In this document: in pieces, positions 26,728 through 34,496 of the stretch
Layout of the letters: every line of letters starts with the position of its first letter
Numbering within the stretch: position 1 is the stretch's first letter
Source: Amycolatopsis saalfeldensis
GTDB taxonomy: Bacteria; Actinomycetota; Actinomycetes; Mycobacteriales; Pseudonocardiaceae
Direction: 5' to 3'
Assembly: GCF_900110575.1 (NCBI RefSeq)
Contig: NZ_FOEF01000016.1
Span: 171,333 to 235,332, forward strand
Length of the DNA stretch: 64,000 nucleotides
Position numbers and translations under genes: made by a program
Notes under the pieces: generated by a model
What the model saw: only the letters and a program-made list of their open reading frames with translations
Told to the model about the DNA's origin: nothing
Databases searched by the model: none

Positions 26728-26964
26728 TACTGCAGCAACCCGATCGGGATCGCCATGCCCAGGAACAGCACGAGCTGATAGGCGCGACACCACCAGGACA
26801 ACGAACGGGCCCTTGCCGCCCCTCGCGGAGTCCTCTTCGGTCACTCCGGTCAGCTTCCGCCAGACCCAGCCGGCCAGCCCCCAGTCGCTGTACCAAATCC
26901 AAGCGATCGCCATTCCGACCACGAACGCGGCCGCCACGGCCGGCCAGCTGATGCTCAGCTCCAC
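26728..26964 (-). pseudogene. DUF1761 membrane protein remnant
   Basis: Reading leftward from ATG 26964, the first about 57 residues look like a DUF1761 protein (MELSISWPAVAAAFVVGMAIAW, then KLTGVTEEDSARGG). The frame is then lost, and the family-like ending YQLVLFLGMAIPIGLLQ appears in another frame, with a TAG at 26728-26730. About half of the usual 130-140 residues is missing. The remnant is therefore an internal deletion plus frameshift. It overlaps no other real gene and lies beside a second broken gene. Confidence 0.65.
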
Positions 26965-26975
26965 GTCAATCCCCT

Positions 26976-27532
26976 CTCGTAGGACCGCGGGGTCCGATGC
27001 GGTACACCGAGCTGAAGAAGTCGCTCGAGGGCATCGCGACGAATCTCCTGTCCGAGCGGCTGAAAGCCATGGAGGCGAACGGGATCGTCGAACGTCGTCT
27101 CGGGGAGGAGGGGGTCGTCTACACCCTCACCTCGTGGGGGGCGGGGCTGCGAGAGCCGATGGAGGCGCTCGGCCGGTGGGGTGTGCCGCTGCTGGCGACC
27201 GGCCAGGGCGACGACGCCTTCCAGCCGCGCTGGCTGACCCTCGCGCTGCCTGCCCTCCTCCGCGGCGCGACCGCCTCGCCGCCCGTCGAACTCGGCATCG
27301 AGACGGACGGTTTCCGCATGGTCCTGAGGATTGACGAGACGGTCCGAGCACATTCCTGCCCGATCGGGAGCCGGCCTCGGTGTTCACTGCCGCTCCCGAC
27401 GTGGTCGTCGGTCTCGCCGCGGGAGCGATCAGTGTCGAGCAGGCGGTCGCCGCCGGCGGGTTCCGGGGCGATTCGAACGTCCTCCGAACCGTCTTCGCCC
27501 TGTCGGGGCGAACGCCGGCCGACGGCGGCTGA
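26976..27532 (+). pseudogene. HxlR-type winged-helix regulator remnant (truncated and frameshifted)
   Basis: The visible part starts inside the winged helix (GPMRYTELKKSLEGIATNLL then SERLKAMEANGIVERR) and lacks the N-terminal helices of HxlR regulators. It continues with YTLTSWGAGLREPMEALGRWG to about LRIDETVRA near 27350. After a frame change the coding pattern resumes from about 27368 (EPASVFTAAPDVVVGLAAG, then FALSGRTPADGG) to a TGA at 27530-27532. The second half resembles the sterol-carrier-like C-terminal domain found in some HxlR proteins. It is therefore truncated at the 5' end and frameshifted, probably by the event that damaged the neighbouring DUF1761 gene. Confidence 0.65.
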
Positions 27533-27540
27533 AGCCAGTA

Positions 27541-28119
27541 TCAGCCCAGCTCCGCCAGCAGCCGCCGGGCGACGTCGACCACGGCGGTGCCCGCGACGGC
27601 CATCGGCTCGGTCGAACGCATCGAGCGGGCCAGCACGAAGGCGCCCTCCAGGCTGGTGATCAGGGTGATGGTCAGCGTGCGGGCGGATTCGCGCGGCAGG
27701 CCGAACTTCTCGAGCCGCTCGGTGCCCGCGTCGATCCACGCGGTGAAGACGTCGGCCGTCGCCTGGCGGAGGGTTTCGTTGGTGGTGGCCACTTCCAGCG
27801 CGACGGTCGCGATCGGGCAGCCCTCGACGTAGTCCGTCTCCAGCAGCGAGGTGACGCCGGCGGCGAAAAACGCCTCGATGCAGTCGACCAGGCCCGCCTC
27901 CGGCTTGACGAAGAGGTCGAACAGCGCGATGTACTGCATTCCCGAGCTGCGCACGACCTCTTCGCCGAGCTGCTCCTTCCCGCCGGGGAAGAAGTGGTAC
28001 AACGAGCCGAACGGCGCGCCCGCCGCCTCGACGATCTGCTTCACGCCGGTGCCGGCGTAGCCGCCCTGCCGGAACAGCTCGGCCCCGGCGGCCAGGATGC
28101 GGTCCTTCGTCCCTGTCAC
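27541..28119 (-). CDS. TetR/AcrR family transcriptional regulator
   Basis: The product is 192 aa. The HTH is in the first 50 residues (DRILAAGAELFRQGGYAGTGVKQIVEAAGAPFGSLYHFFPGGKEQL in family order), with a TetR_C-type ligand domain after it (GCPIATVALEVATTNETLR is typical of the YxaF/LmrA-like group). The GTG start at 28119 overlaps the permease stop by 4 bp, so it is translated as the last gene of the permease/uricase operon. That suggests feedback on the operon or on purine uptake. No separate promoter is evident. Confidence 0.85.
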   Translation of the reverse strand: MTGTKDRILAAGAELFRQGGYAGTGVKQIVEAAGAPFGSLYHFFPGGKEQLGEEVVRSSGMQYIALFDLFVKPEAGLVDCIEAFFAAGVTSLLETDYVEGCPIATVALEVATTNETLRQATADVFTAWIDAGTERLEKFGLPRESARTLTITLITSLEGAFVLARSMRSTEPMAVAGTAVVDVARRLLAELG

Positions 28120-29462
28120 GAAACCGAGGATAGCTCTTTCGCGCTAGAGCGTTCTATCAAGCGCTCGCCGAAGGCCAGGTTGAGCACCACGGCGGTCAGG
28201 CAGCCCGCGCTGATGCCCGAGTTCAGCACCACCTGCAGCGCGGCCGGGAAACCCGAGTAGAAGTCCGGCAGCGCGATCGGGATCAGCCCGATGCCCAGCG
28301 AAGCGGCGACGATCGCGACGTTGGCCGGATGCTCGAACGACGCCTTCGCCAGCGTGCGCACCCCGCTCACCGCGACGCTGCCGAACAGCACCAGCCCCGC
28401 CCCGCCGAGCACGGGCTGTGGCACCAGCGCGATGACCCCGCCGGTCACCGGCAGCACCCCGAGCACCACCAGCACCACGCCGCTGGCCGCGACGACGTAC
28501 CGGCTCACCATGCGCGTCAGCGAAACCAGCCCGATGTTCTGCGCGAACGCCGTGCACGCGAAGCCGCCGAAGACCGTGCTGACCGCGGTGGCCAGCCCGT
28601 CCGCGCGGAGGCCGTCGGCGAGCGTCCGGCCGGTGGTCGGCCGCCCGACGATCTCGCCCAGCGCCAGCAGGTCCGCGGTGCTCTCGGCCATCACCACGAG
28701 CATCACGATGGCCATCGAGACGATCGCCGCCACGTCGAACACCGGCGCCCCGAAGTGGAACGGCGTCACGATGCCGAACACCGGCGCCTGCTTCAGCGTC
28801 GAGGTGTCGACTTCGCCCAGCGGCCACGCCACGAGCGTGCCCGCGACCAGCCCGAGCAGCAGCGCGATGCGGCTCCAGAAACCGGACAGGAAGCGGGTGA
28901 AGACCAGCACCGCCAGCAAGGTGACGCCCGCCAGCAGCAGCCCGGACGGCCGCGCCGAGGGCCGCTGCGCCGAGATCCACTGCACGGCCACGGGCAGCAG
29001 CGAGACGCCGATCAGCGTGATCACCGTGCCCGTCACCACGGGCGGGAAGAACCGCGTCAGCTTCGAGAAGAACGGCGCCGCCAGCACCACGAAAAGGCCG
29101 CCGACGAGCGTCGCGCCGTAGACCACGCCCAGCGCGCCGCCGGACTTGTGCTGCTCGGCGATCGCCAGGATCGGCGCGACGGAGGCGAACGTGACGCCGT
29201 TGACCAGCGGCAGCCGCGCGCCGAAGCGCCAGAGGCCGAGGGTTTGGAGCAGGGTGGCCAGCCCCGCCGTGAACAGCGAGGCACTGATCAGCAGGCTGAG
29301 CTGCCCCGGGCTGAGCCCGACGGCGGCGCCGATCACGAGCGGTGGCGCCACGACGCCGGCGTACATGGCCGCGACGTGCTGAATGCCGCCGAGCACGAGC
29401 TGCGGCAACGGCGGCCGCGCGTCGACGGGATGATTTGAGGGGTGATCCGGGCGTTCGGACAT
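28116..29462 (-). CDS. Uracil-xanthine/urate permease (NCS2 family)
   Basis: The product is 448 aa with about 12-14 membrane helices. NCS2 hallmarks are seen: LGGIQHVAAMYAGVVAPPLVIG at the start, VNGVTFASVAPILA, ESTADLLALGEIVGRP (the substrate-binding acidic position in helix 8) and CTAFAQNIGLVSLTRMVSRYV (the helix 10 signature). It imports a purine base or urate by proton symport. It lies 24 bp after uricase in the same operon, so xanthine or urate is more likely than uracil. The last codons overlap tetR. Confidence 0.9.
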   Translation of the reverse strand: MSERPDHPSNHPVDARPPLPQLVLGGIQHVAAMYAGVVAPPLVIGAAVGLSPGQLSLLISASLFTAGLATLLQTLGLWRFGARLPLVNGVTFASVAPILAIAEQHKSGGALGVVYGATLVGGLFVVLAAPFFSKLTRFFPPVVTGTVITLIGVSLLPVAVQWISAQRPSARPSGLLLAGVTLLAVLVFTRFLSGFWSRIALLLGLVAGTLVAWPLGEVDTSTLKQAPVFGIVTPFHFGAPVFDVAAIVSMAIVMLVVMAESTADLLALGEIVGRPTTGRTLADGLRADGLATAVSTVFGGFACTAFAQNIGLVSLTRMVSRYVVAASGVVLVVLGVLPVTGGVIALVPQPVLGGAGLVLFGSVAVSGVRTLAKASFEHPANVAIVAASLGIGLIPIALPDFYSGFPAALQVVLNSGISAGCLTAVVLNLAFGERLIERSSAKELSSVS

Positions 29463-29486
29463 GCGCTCTCCCGGTGGGGACGGGGG

Positions 29487-30377
29487 TTAGAGCACGGCTT
29501 CGGTCCAGGCCGGGCCGGGCTCTTCGGCTTCGTCGCGGACCACGGTGCCTTCGATGAGGCCGTACGGTCGGTCGGCGGCGTAGAACACCTCGTTGTGGTT
29601 CTCGAGGCCGAACGGGCTCAGGTCGACGAGGAAATGGTGTTTGTTCGGCAGGGAAAGCCGGACCTCGGCGACCTCCGGCCGCGCGAGCAGCACGGCTTCG
29701 CCCATCGTGTACAGGGTCTGCTGCAACGAAAGGCTGTGTTTCGTGGCGAACGCCTCGAGCAGCGTCCGCCGGATCTCCTGATGGCTCTTGGCCCAATCGA
29801 TGTCGGTACTGCCCTGATAACGCCACCGCGCGGTGACGGCGGTGGCGAGGATGCGGTCGTCGGTCTCCGCCAGCGTGGTGTATTCCTCGCGGGGGAAGCC
29901 GTGGAACTCCGAGCCGGTGGACTTGAGCACGGTCAGACCGTCCACACCGGACACCACCCAGGCGCGGTCGCCGTGCACCGTGACGGTGGTGGTGCGGCTT
30001 TCGCCGCCGGATCGGCTGAACGCGTGATCGTGCGGCGCGCCGCCGACCGGGATGCGCTCCCAGCCGTGTTCGGCGATCGTGATGCGGGCGGTGGTGATCT
30101 TCTCCTGGGTGTCCACGAAATGCCGGCCCAGCCGCAGCGCGAAGTCCTCGATCTCGCCGACGTCCTGCTGCTTGGCGAACGCGTACACGGTGTTCTTCTG
30201 CGTGTCGGTGGCCAGCACGGCGCTGTTGTCGCCGGTCAGGTGCGTCGCCTCGAGTTCGCCGCGCAGCGCGGTGGAGACGGTGAGGTCGCGCAGGTGGTGC
30301 ACGGCGCCTTCGCGGCGCACGGTGACCAGCCGGACCTCGGCTTTGCCGTACTGGTTGGGGCCCAAGGAGATTCCCAC
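29487..30377 (-). CDS. Urate oxidase (uricase)
   Basis: The product is 296 aa, the normal length. It oxidises urate to 5-hydroxyisourate. The family motif with the catalytic Thr, ATDTQKNTVYAFAK, is near residue 56. LPNKHHFLVDLSPFGLENHNEVF near the C-terminus is the second uricase signature. The start is GTG 30377, 12 nt after the HIU hydrolase stop. The cofactor-free T-fold enzyme works as a tetramer in the cytosol. The next step is encoded immediately upstream in the same operon. Confidence 0.95.
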   Translation of the reverse strand: MGISLGPNQYGKAEVRLVTVRREGAVHHLRDLTVSTALRGELEATHLTGDNSAVLATDTQKNTVYAFAKQQDVGEIEDFALRLGRHFVDTQEKITTARITIAEHGWERIPVGGAPHDHAFSRSGGESRTTTVTVHGDRAWVVSGVDGLTVLKSTGSEFHGFPREEYTTLAETDDRILATAVTARWRYQGSTDIDWAKSHQEIRRTLLEAFATKHSLSLQQTLYTMGEAVLLARPEVAEVRLSLPNKHHFLVDLSPFGLENHNEVFYAADRPYGLIEGTVVRDEAEEPGPAWTEAVL

Positions 30378-30389
30378 GTCAGGTTCCCT

Positions 30390-30707
30390 TCAGCTGCCAC
30401 GGTAGGTCGAGTAGGCGAACGGGCTCAGCAGCACCGGCACGTGGTGGTGCGCGGTGCCGTCGGTGATCCGGAAGGCGAGGGTGACGTCGGGGAAGAACGC
30501 GTCCGGCCCGAGGTACGCGCCGGTGTCGAAGATCAGCCGGTAGACGCCGGGGTCGAGGGTTTCCGGGCCGAGGTCGCGGATGCGGCCGTCTTCGTCGGTC
30601 ACGCCGTCGGCGATCGGGCTGCCGTCGCCGCGTTCGAACCGCACCGGGATGCCCGCGGCGGGCTTGCCGGCGGCGGTGTCGAGGACGTGGGTGGTCACGA
30701 GGCTCAT
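30390..30707 (-). CDS. 5-hydroxyisourate hydrolase (transthyretin-like)
   Basis: The product is 105 aa, starting at ATG 30707 in an ATGA overlap with the OHCU decarboxylase gene. It hydrolyses 5-hydroxyisourate to OHCU. The catalytic elements are THVLDT near the N-terminus (His), the conserved Arg in PVRFER, HHHVPVLLSPFAYS (second His), and the diagnostic C-terminal tetrapeptide YRGS that separates these enzymes from transthyretin. Confidence 0.95.
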   Translation of the reverse strand: MSLVTTHVLDTAAGKPAAGIPVRFERGDGSPIADGVTDEDGRIRDLGPETLDPGVYRLIFDTGAYLGPDAFFPDVTLAFRITDGTAHHHVPVLLSPFAYSTYRGS

Positions 30708-31189
30708 GCAGTGACTGCCTTCTGCAGGCGCAGCTGCGCGATCTTGGCCAGCTCGGCGCCGGCGACGTCCAGCTCGGTCTCGGGGTCGTTGCCCAGCCGC
30801 GAGCGCAGGTTCGCGAGCAGCTCGGCGCCGCTGCGGCCGGCGGCGCAGACCAGGAAGACGTGGCCGAACCGCCGTTCGTAATCGGCGTTCGCGGCGGCGA
30901 ACTCGTCCGCATTGTCCACACCGGACTGTTCGCCGCGGGACCACCCGGCGTCTTCCCCGGTGCCCTTGGGCTTTTCCCCGATCCGCGGATGGGCGGCGAT
31001 CGCCTCACGGACCTCGTCACGACGCAGCGGCGTGGCACTCGCGGCAGCCTCGAGCAACGCGTCGAAGCGCGGATACGGCCGCCCGCCGAGCACGGCGTCG
31101 ACCCACCGCGGCACAGCCAGGCAGGCCGTCAGTGCCGGCCGCACCTCGGCGGCTCCGGCGATGTTGAACTCGGCGAGAGCGAGTGGCAA
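30704..31189 (-). CDS. OHCU decarboxylase (2-oxo-4-hydroxy-4-carboxy-5-ureidoimidazoline decarboxylase)
   Basis: The product is 161 aa. It completes the conversion of urate to (S)-allantoin. The catalytic His lies in AAHPRIGEKP, followed by the conserved SRGEQSGVDNADEF (the EQ-containing helix) and YERRFGHVFLVCAAGRSGAELL. The start appears to be TTG at 31189, because AGGAGA sits 5-10 nt upstream and no other in-frame start is near. It is the first enzyme gene of the minus-strand uricase operon. The 87 bp upstream contain a perfect 15-bp palindrome. Confidence 0.9.
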   Translation of the reverse strand: MPLALAEFNIAGAAEVRPALTACLAVPRWVDAVLGGRPYPRFDALLEAAASATPLRRDEVREAIAAHPRIGEKPKGTGEDAGWSRGEQSGVDNADEFAAANADYERRFGHVFLVCAAGRSGAELLANLRSRLGNDPETELDVAGAELAKIAQLRLQKAVTA

Positions 31190-31252
31190 CGGGATCTCCT
31201 CACAGCGGGGGAGCAGGTGGTCAGCCGACCGTACGGCGCGGGTGGCCGGCCG

Positions 31253-31267
31253 TCAACATTTTGTTGA
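31253..31267. promoter_or_regulatory. Palindromic operator candidate upstream of the uricase operon
   Basis: TCAACA-TTT-TGTTGA is a perfect dyad (6-bp arms, 3-bp spacer) in the 87-bp gap between the HTH regulator stop and the OHCU decarboxylase start. It is AT-rich in a GC-rich context, as expected for an operator near a promoter. Confidence 0.5.
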
Positions 31268-31276
31268 ACGCGCTGG

Positions 31277-31753
31277 TCAGTCCACTTCGCGGTTGAGATA
31301 GTTGTAAACCGTGAACCGCGTGACCCCCAGCGCTTCGGCGACCGCGGACACCGATTTCCGCAGGCTGAAAGCCCCGCGCTCGCGCAATAGCCGCACCGCT
31401 CGTTGCTTGTCCGGGCGCTCCAGATCGCCGAGCTTCGCGCCCAGTTCGCGCTCGACGTCGGCGATCAGGCGGGACAGCGCGCTGTTCAGCTCGACCGGGG
31501 GTGGGGGCTCGTGCTCGTCCATGCGGCGCAGTTGCAGCGTCACGCGGGTGGCGCCGCCTTCCAGCGCGGCTTTCGCGATCGACGGGAGGGCCTGGAAGAG
31601 CTGGTCGGCGTCACCGCGGGCGAGGGTGCCGAGCGGGCCGAAATCGGTGTCCAGCCCGGCTTCCCTGGCCGCGTCCCGGGCGCGCAGGGCGTGCTCCGGC
31701 GGGGCGCCCTCACCCTGGAACGGTTCGCTGGTGAACTCCGCTTCTAGCTCCAC
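31277..31753 (-). CDS. HTH_22-type regulator with thiamine-binding-like N-terminal domain
   Basis: The product is 158 aa from GTG 31753. The open frame runs further upstream but without plausible protein. The N-terminal about 80 residues look like the MTH1187/YkoF (thiamine-binding-like) ferredoxin fold: VELEAEFTSEPF, AGLDTDFGPLGTLARGD, and ALEGGATRVTLQLRR. The C-terminus is a YheO/DauR-like HTH (RLLRERGAFSLRKSVSAVAEALGVTRFTVYNYL). It heads the minus-strand uricase operon and is divergent from allB, so it probably regulates both. The small-molecule domain suggests it binds a purine-breakdown intermediate, which is inference. Confidence 0.75.
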   Translation of the reverse strand: MELEAEFTSEPFQGEGAPPEHALRARDAAREAGLDTDFGPLGTLARGDADQLFQALPSIAKAALEGGATRVTLQLRRMDEHEPPPPVELNSALSRLIADVERELGAKLGDLERPDKQRAVRLLRERGAFSLRKSVSAVAEALGVTRFTVYNYLNREVD

Positions 31754-31847
31754 TTGCTGACCGTAACGTGGACGGCGTGACGTTGACGAGGGACGAACCG
31801 CGTGGTTAATCTCGGTTGGCGAAACAGACTTTCCGTAGCGTGAAATT

Positions 31848-31868
31848 GCCTGCCGGATTCCGGCGGGC
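31848..31868 (+). promoter_or_regulatory. Hairpin in the allB leader
   Basis: A 9-bp stem (31848-31856 with 31860-31868, one mismatch) with a 3-nt loop lies directly before the GAGGAG ribosome-binding site (31871-31876) of allB. It could affect translation or be an operator half of the divergent promoter region. Confidence 0.35.
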
Positions 31869-31887
31869 GTGAGGAGTGTGCCCGCAG

Positions 31888-33219
31888 ATGGACCTCGTGG
31901 TGCGCGCCGCACGGGCGGTGACGGGGCAAGGAGCCGAAGGCCCCGCGACGATCGGTGTCGACGGAGGCCGGATCGTCGCCGTGGAGCCCGGATTGGCGGA
32001 CCTGCCCGGAGACACAGTCCTCGAGCTGGGCGAGGACGAGGTCCTGCTCCCGGGCCTGGTGGACACCCACGTGCACGTGAACGACCCCGGCCGCGCCGAG
32101 TGGGAGGGCTTCGAGACGGCGACCCGCGCGGCCGCCGCCGGCGGGGTCACCACGATCGTGGACATGCCGCTCAACAGCCTGCCCCCGACCGTCGACGCGG
32201 CCGCGCTGGAGGTCAAGCGCAAGGCGGCCGGCGGGCGGGTGCACGTCGACGTCGGCTTCTGGGGCGGCGCGATCCCCGGCAACACCGGCGACCTGCGCGA
32301 GCTGCACGACGCGGGGGTGTTCGGCTTCAAGTGCTTCCTGCTGCACTCCGGCGTCGACGAGTTCCCGCCGCTCGACGCCGCCGGGCTGGAAGGAGCGTTG
32401 CGCGAGCTGGCCACGTTCGACGCGCTGATGATCGTGCACGCCGAGGACTCGCACGCGATCGAGTCGGCGCCCGATCCGCACGGCGAGAAGTACCGGGACT
32501 TCCTCGGCTCCCGCCCGCGCGGCGCGGAGAACCTGGCCATCACGCACGTGATCGAGGCGGCCCGGAGGACCGGCGCCCGCGCGCACGTGCTGCATCTGTC
32601 CTCTTCGGACGCCTTGCCGCTGATCGCGTCCGCGCGCGCGGAAGGCCTGCCGCTGTCGGTGGAGACCTGCCCGCACTACCTGAGCTTCACCGCGGAGGAG
32701 ATCCGCGACGGCGCCACGCAGTTCAAGTGCTGCCCGCCGATCCGCGAGGCGGCCAACCGCGAGCTGCTGTGGCAGGGCCTCGCCGACGGGGTGATCGACA
32801 CGATCGTCAGTGACCACTCGCCGTGCACGCCGGAGCTGAAACGCTTCGACACCGGTGATTTCGGCCTCGCCTGGGGCGGGATTTCCAGCCTGCAGCTGGG
32901 CTTGCCGGCGATCTGGACGCAGGCGCGGCAGCGGGGCTTCTCGCTCGCCGACGTCGTCCGGTGGATGGCCGAGCGGCCCGCGGCGCAGGTGGGGATGACT
33001 CGCAAGGGCCACCTCGCCGTCGGCTACGACGCGGACTTCTGCGTGTTCGCGCCGGACGAGGCGTTCGTCGTGGACGTCGCGAAACTCAAGCACCGCAACC
33101 CGGTGAGCGCCTACGACCAGCGGCCGCTCGCCGGGGTCGTGCGGAGCACCTGGCTGCGTGGTTCGCGGGTGACCGGCGACGAACCGCGTGGCGCACTGCT
33201 GACGAGGGGGAACTGCTGA
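31888..33219 (+). CDS. allB: Allantoinase
   Basis: The product is 443 aa. It hydrolyses allantoin to allantoate. It has all the binuclear-zinc ligands of the cyclic amidohydrolase family: DTHVHVND (HxH), the carboxylated Lys in FGFKCFLLHSG, IVHAEDS, VLHLSSSDA, and the Asp in VSDHSPC. CPHYLSF is diagnostic of allantoinase-type enzymes. The ATG at 31888 is used; an in-frame GTG at 31876 overlaps the ribosome-binding site. It is followed after 1 nt by allantoicase. It is divergent from the HTH_22 regulator. Confidence 0.95.
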   Translation: MDLVVRAARAVTGQGAEGPATIGVDGGRIVAVEPGLADLPGDTVLELGEDEVLLPGLVDTHVHVNDPGRAEWEGFETATRAAAAGGVTTIVDMPLNSLPPTVDAAALEVKRKAAGGRVHVDVGFWGGAIPGNTGDLRELHDAGVFGFKCFLLHSGVDEFPPLDAAGLEGALRELATFDALMIVHAEDSHAIESAPDPHGEKYRDFLGSRPRGAENLAITHVIEAARRTGARAHVLHLSSSDALPLIASARAEGLPLSVETCPHYLSFTAEEIRDGATQFKCCPPIREAANRELLWQGLADGVIDTIVSDHSPCTPELKRFDTGDFGLAWGGISSLQLGLPAIWTQARQRGFSLADVVRWMAERPAAQVGMTRKGHLAVGYDADFCVFAPDEAFVVDVAKLKHRNPVSAYDQRPLAGVVRSTWLRGSRVTGDEPRGALLTRGNC

Positions 33220-33220
33220 A

Positions 33221-34243
33221 ATGGAGGAGAACGTGTCGGACGACCGTCCTGAGTGGACCGCCCAGCCGGACCTGGCCTCGCGCCGGTTCGGTGGCACGGT
33301 GATGTGGGCGAGTGACGAGCTGTTCGCCGAGAAGGAGAACCTCGTCAACCCGTGGAAGCCCGCGCACAGCGCCGAGACCTTCGGCCCGAAGGGGCAGGTC
33401 TACGACGGCTGGGAGACGCGGCGGCACCGCGAGCCCGGTGACGACCAGGCGGTCCTGCGGCTCGGCCTGGGCGGGGTGGTGTCCGGCGTCGTGGTGGACA
33501 CGGCGTTCTTCAAGGGCAACTACCCGCCGTTCGTCTCGGTGGAGGCGACGGCGGTGCCGGGTTACCCGAGCGCGGCGGAGCTGGCCGGGGCGGACTGGGA
33601 GACGCTCGTCGACCGGGCGCCCGCGCTGGGGCACACGGAGAACTTCTACAAGGTGTCCTCGCCGAGGCGGTACACGCACGTCCGCCTGACCCAGCACCCG
33701 GACGGCGGCGTCGCGCGGCTGCGGGTGCACGGCTCGCCGGTGCCGGACCCGGCGCTGCTGGACCCGCGTTCGCTGGACCTGGCGGCGCTGGAGAACGGCG
33801 CGGTCGTGACCGGCTGCAGCAACATGTTCTACTCGTCGCCGAACAACATGCTCTCGCCCGGGCTGGCCGCCCACCAGGCGGAGGGCTGGGAGACCGCGCG
33901 CCGCCGCGACGACGGCAACGACTGGGCGACGGTCCGCCTGGCCGGCGCCGGGATCGTCCGCTTCGCCGAGCTGGACACCAGCAACCTCAAGGGCAACGCG
34001 CCGGGCTGGGCGTCGGTGAGCGGCCGCCTGGACGAGGGGGAGTGGGTGCCGCTGCTGCCGCGCACCCGCCTGCAGCCGGACACCCGCCACCGCTTCGCGT
34101 TGCCGGACGACGGGCCGCAGGTGACGGAGGTCCGCCTCGACATCCACCCGGACGGCGGGCTGGCGCGCCTGCGGCTGTTCGGCGAGCTGACCAAGCGCGG
34201 CCGGGAAGCGGTGACCACGCGGTTCCAGGAGACCGCGGGCTGA
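33221..34243 (+). CDS. alc: Allantoicase
   Basis: The product is 340 aa. It converts allantoate to ureidoglycolate and urea. It contains the two homologous allantoicase repeats: one with FFKGNYPPFVSVE and THVRLTQHPDGGVARLRVHG, the other with LDTSNLKGNAPGWASV and TEVRLDIHPDGGLARLRLFG. The start is taken as ATG 33221 (GAGGGGG 10 nt upstream). A GTG at 33233 with a GGAGGA before it is the alternative. Urea release implies a urease elsewhere, and ureidoglycolate lyase is not in the window. Confidence 0.95.
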   Translation: MEENVSDDRPEWTAQPDLASRRFGGTVMWASDELFAEKENLVNPWKPAHSAETFGPKGQVYDGWETRRHREPGDDQAVLRLGLGGVVSGVVVDTAFFKGNYPPFVSVEATAVPGYPSAAELAGADWETLVDRAPALGHTENFYKVSSPRRYTHVRLTQHPDGGVARLRVHGSPVPDPALLDPRSLDLAALENGAVVTGCSNMFYSSPNNMLSPGLAAHQAEGWETARRRDDGNDWATVRLAGAGIVRFAELDTSNLKGNAPGWASVSGRLDEGEWVPLLPRTRLQPDTRHRFALPDDGPQVTEVRLDIHPDGGLARLRLFGELTKRGREAVTTRFQETAG

Positions 34244-34250
34244 GGACGGT

Positions 34251-34285
34251 CCGGTTCGCCCCGTTCAAGCAGCGGGGCGGACCGG
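34251..34285 (+). terminator. Hairpin terminator after alc
   Basis: A 13-bp GC-rich stem (34251-34263 with 34273-34285, one G-T wobble) with a 9-nt loop starts 8 nt past the alc stop, between convergent genes. There is no T-tract. Confidence 0.65.
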
Positions 34286-34286
34286 C

Positions 34287-34463
34287 TCACGGCCGGGCAC
34301 TGGGCCGGTTCAGGTAGGCCGAGAACGAAGACAGCAGGCAGGCCACCCCGACGATCGCGGTGACCCACCACGGCCCGCCGATCACCAGGTTCCACACGAA
34401 CGCCGCCGCCATCAGCACGGCGGCGATGATGTTCCTGATCTGCAGCCCGGAGGGTTTAGCCAT
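34287..34463 (-). CDS. Small membrane protein, 58 aa
   Basis: This short frame begins at ATG 34463 and ends at TGA (34287-34289). It encodes MAKPSGLQIRNIIAAVLMAA, then two hydrophobic stretches (about 10-28 and 31-48) around VIGGPWW, and a short polar tail. The codon bias matches its neighbours. It lies 33 bp after the CoA-binding protein gene on the same strand, so it may be co-transcribed. I do not recognise a family. Confidence 0.6.
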   Translation of the reverse strand: MAKPSGLQIRNIIAAVLMAAAFVWNLVIGGPWWVTAIVGVACLLSSFSAYLNRPSARP

Positions 34464-34496
34464 ACGGCCAGCCTCTCACGGCCCGGACCAGCGCCG

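Noticed and set aside
27331..28260. 309-aa plus-strand frame
   Set aside because: It is antisense to the TetR gene, which has a clear HTH domain, and crosses the regulator remnant in the wrong frame.
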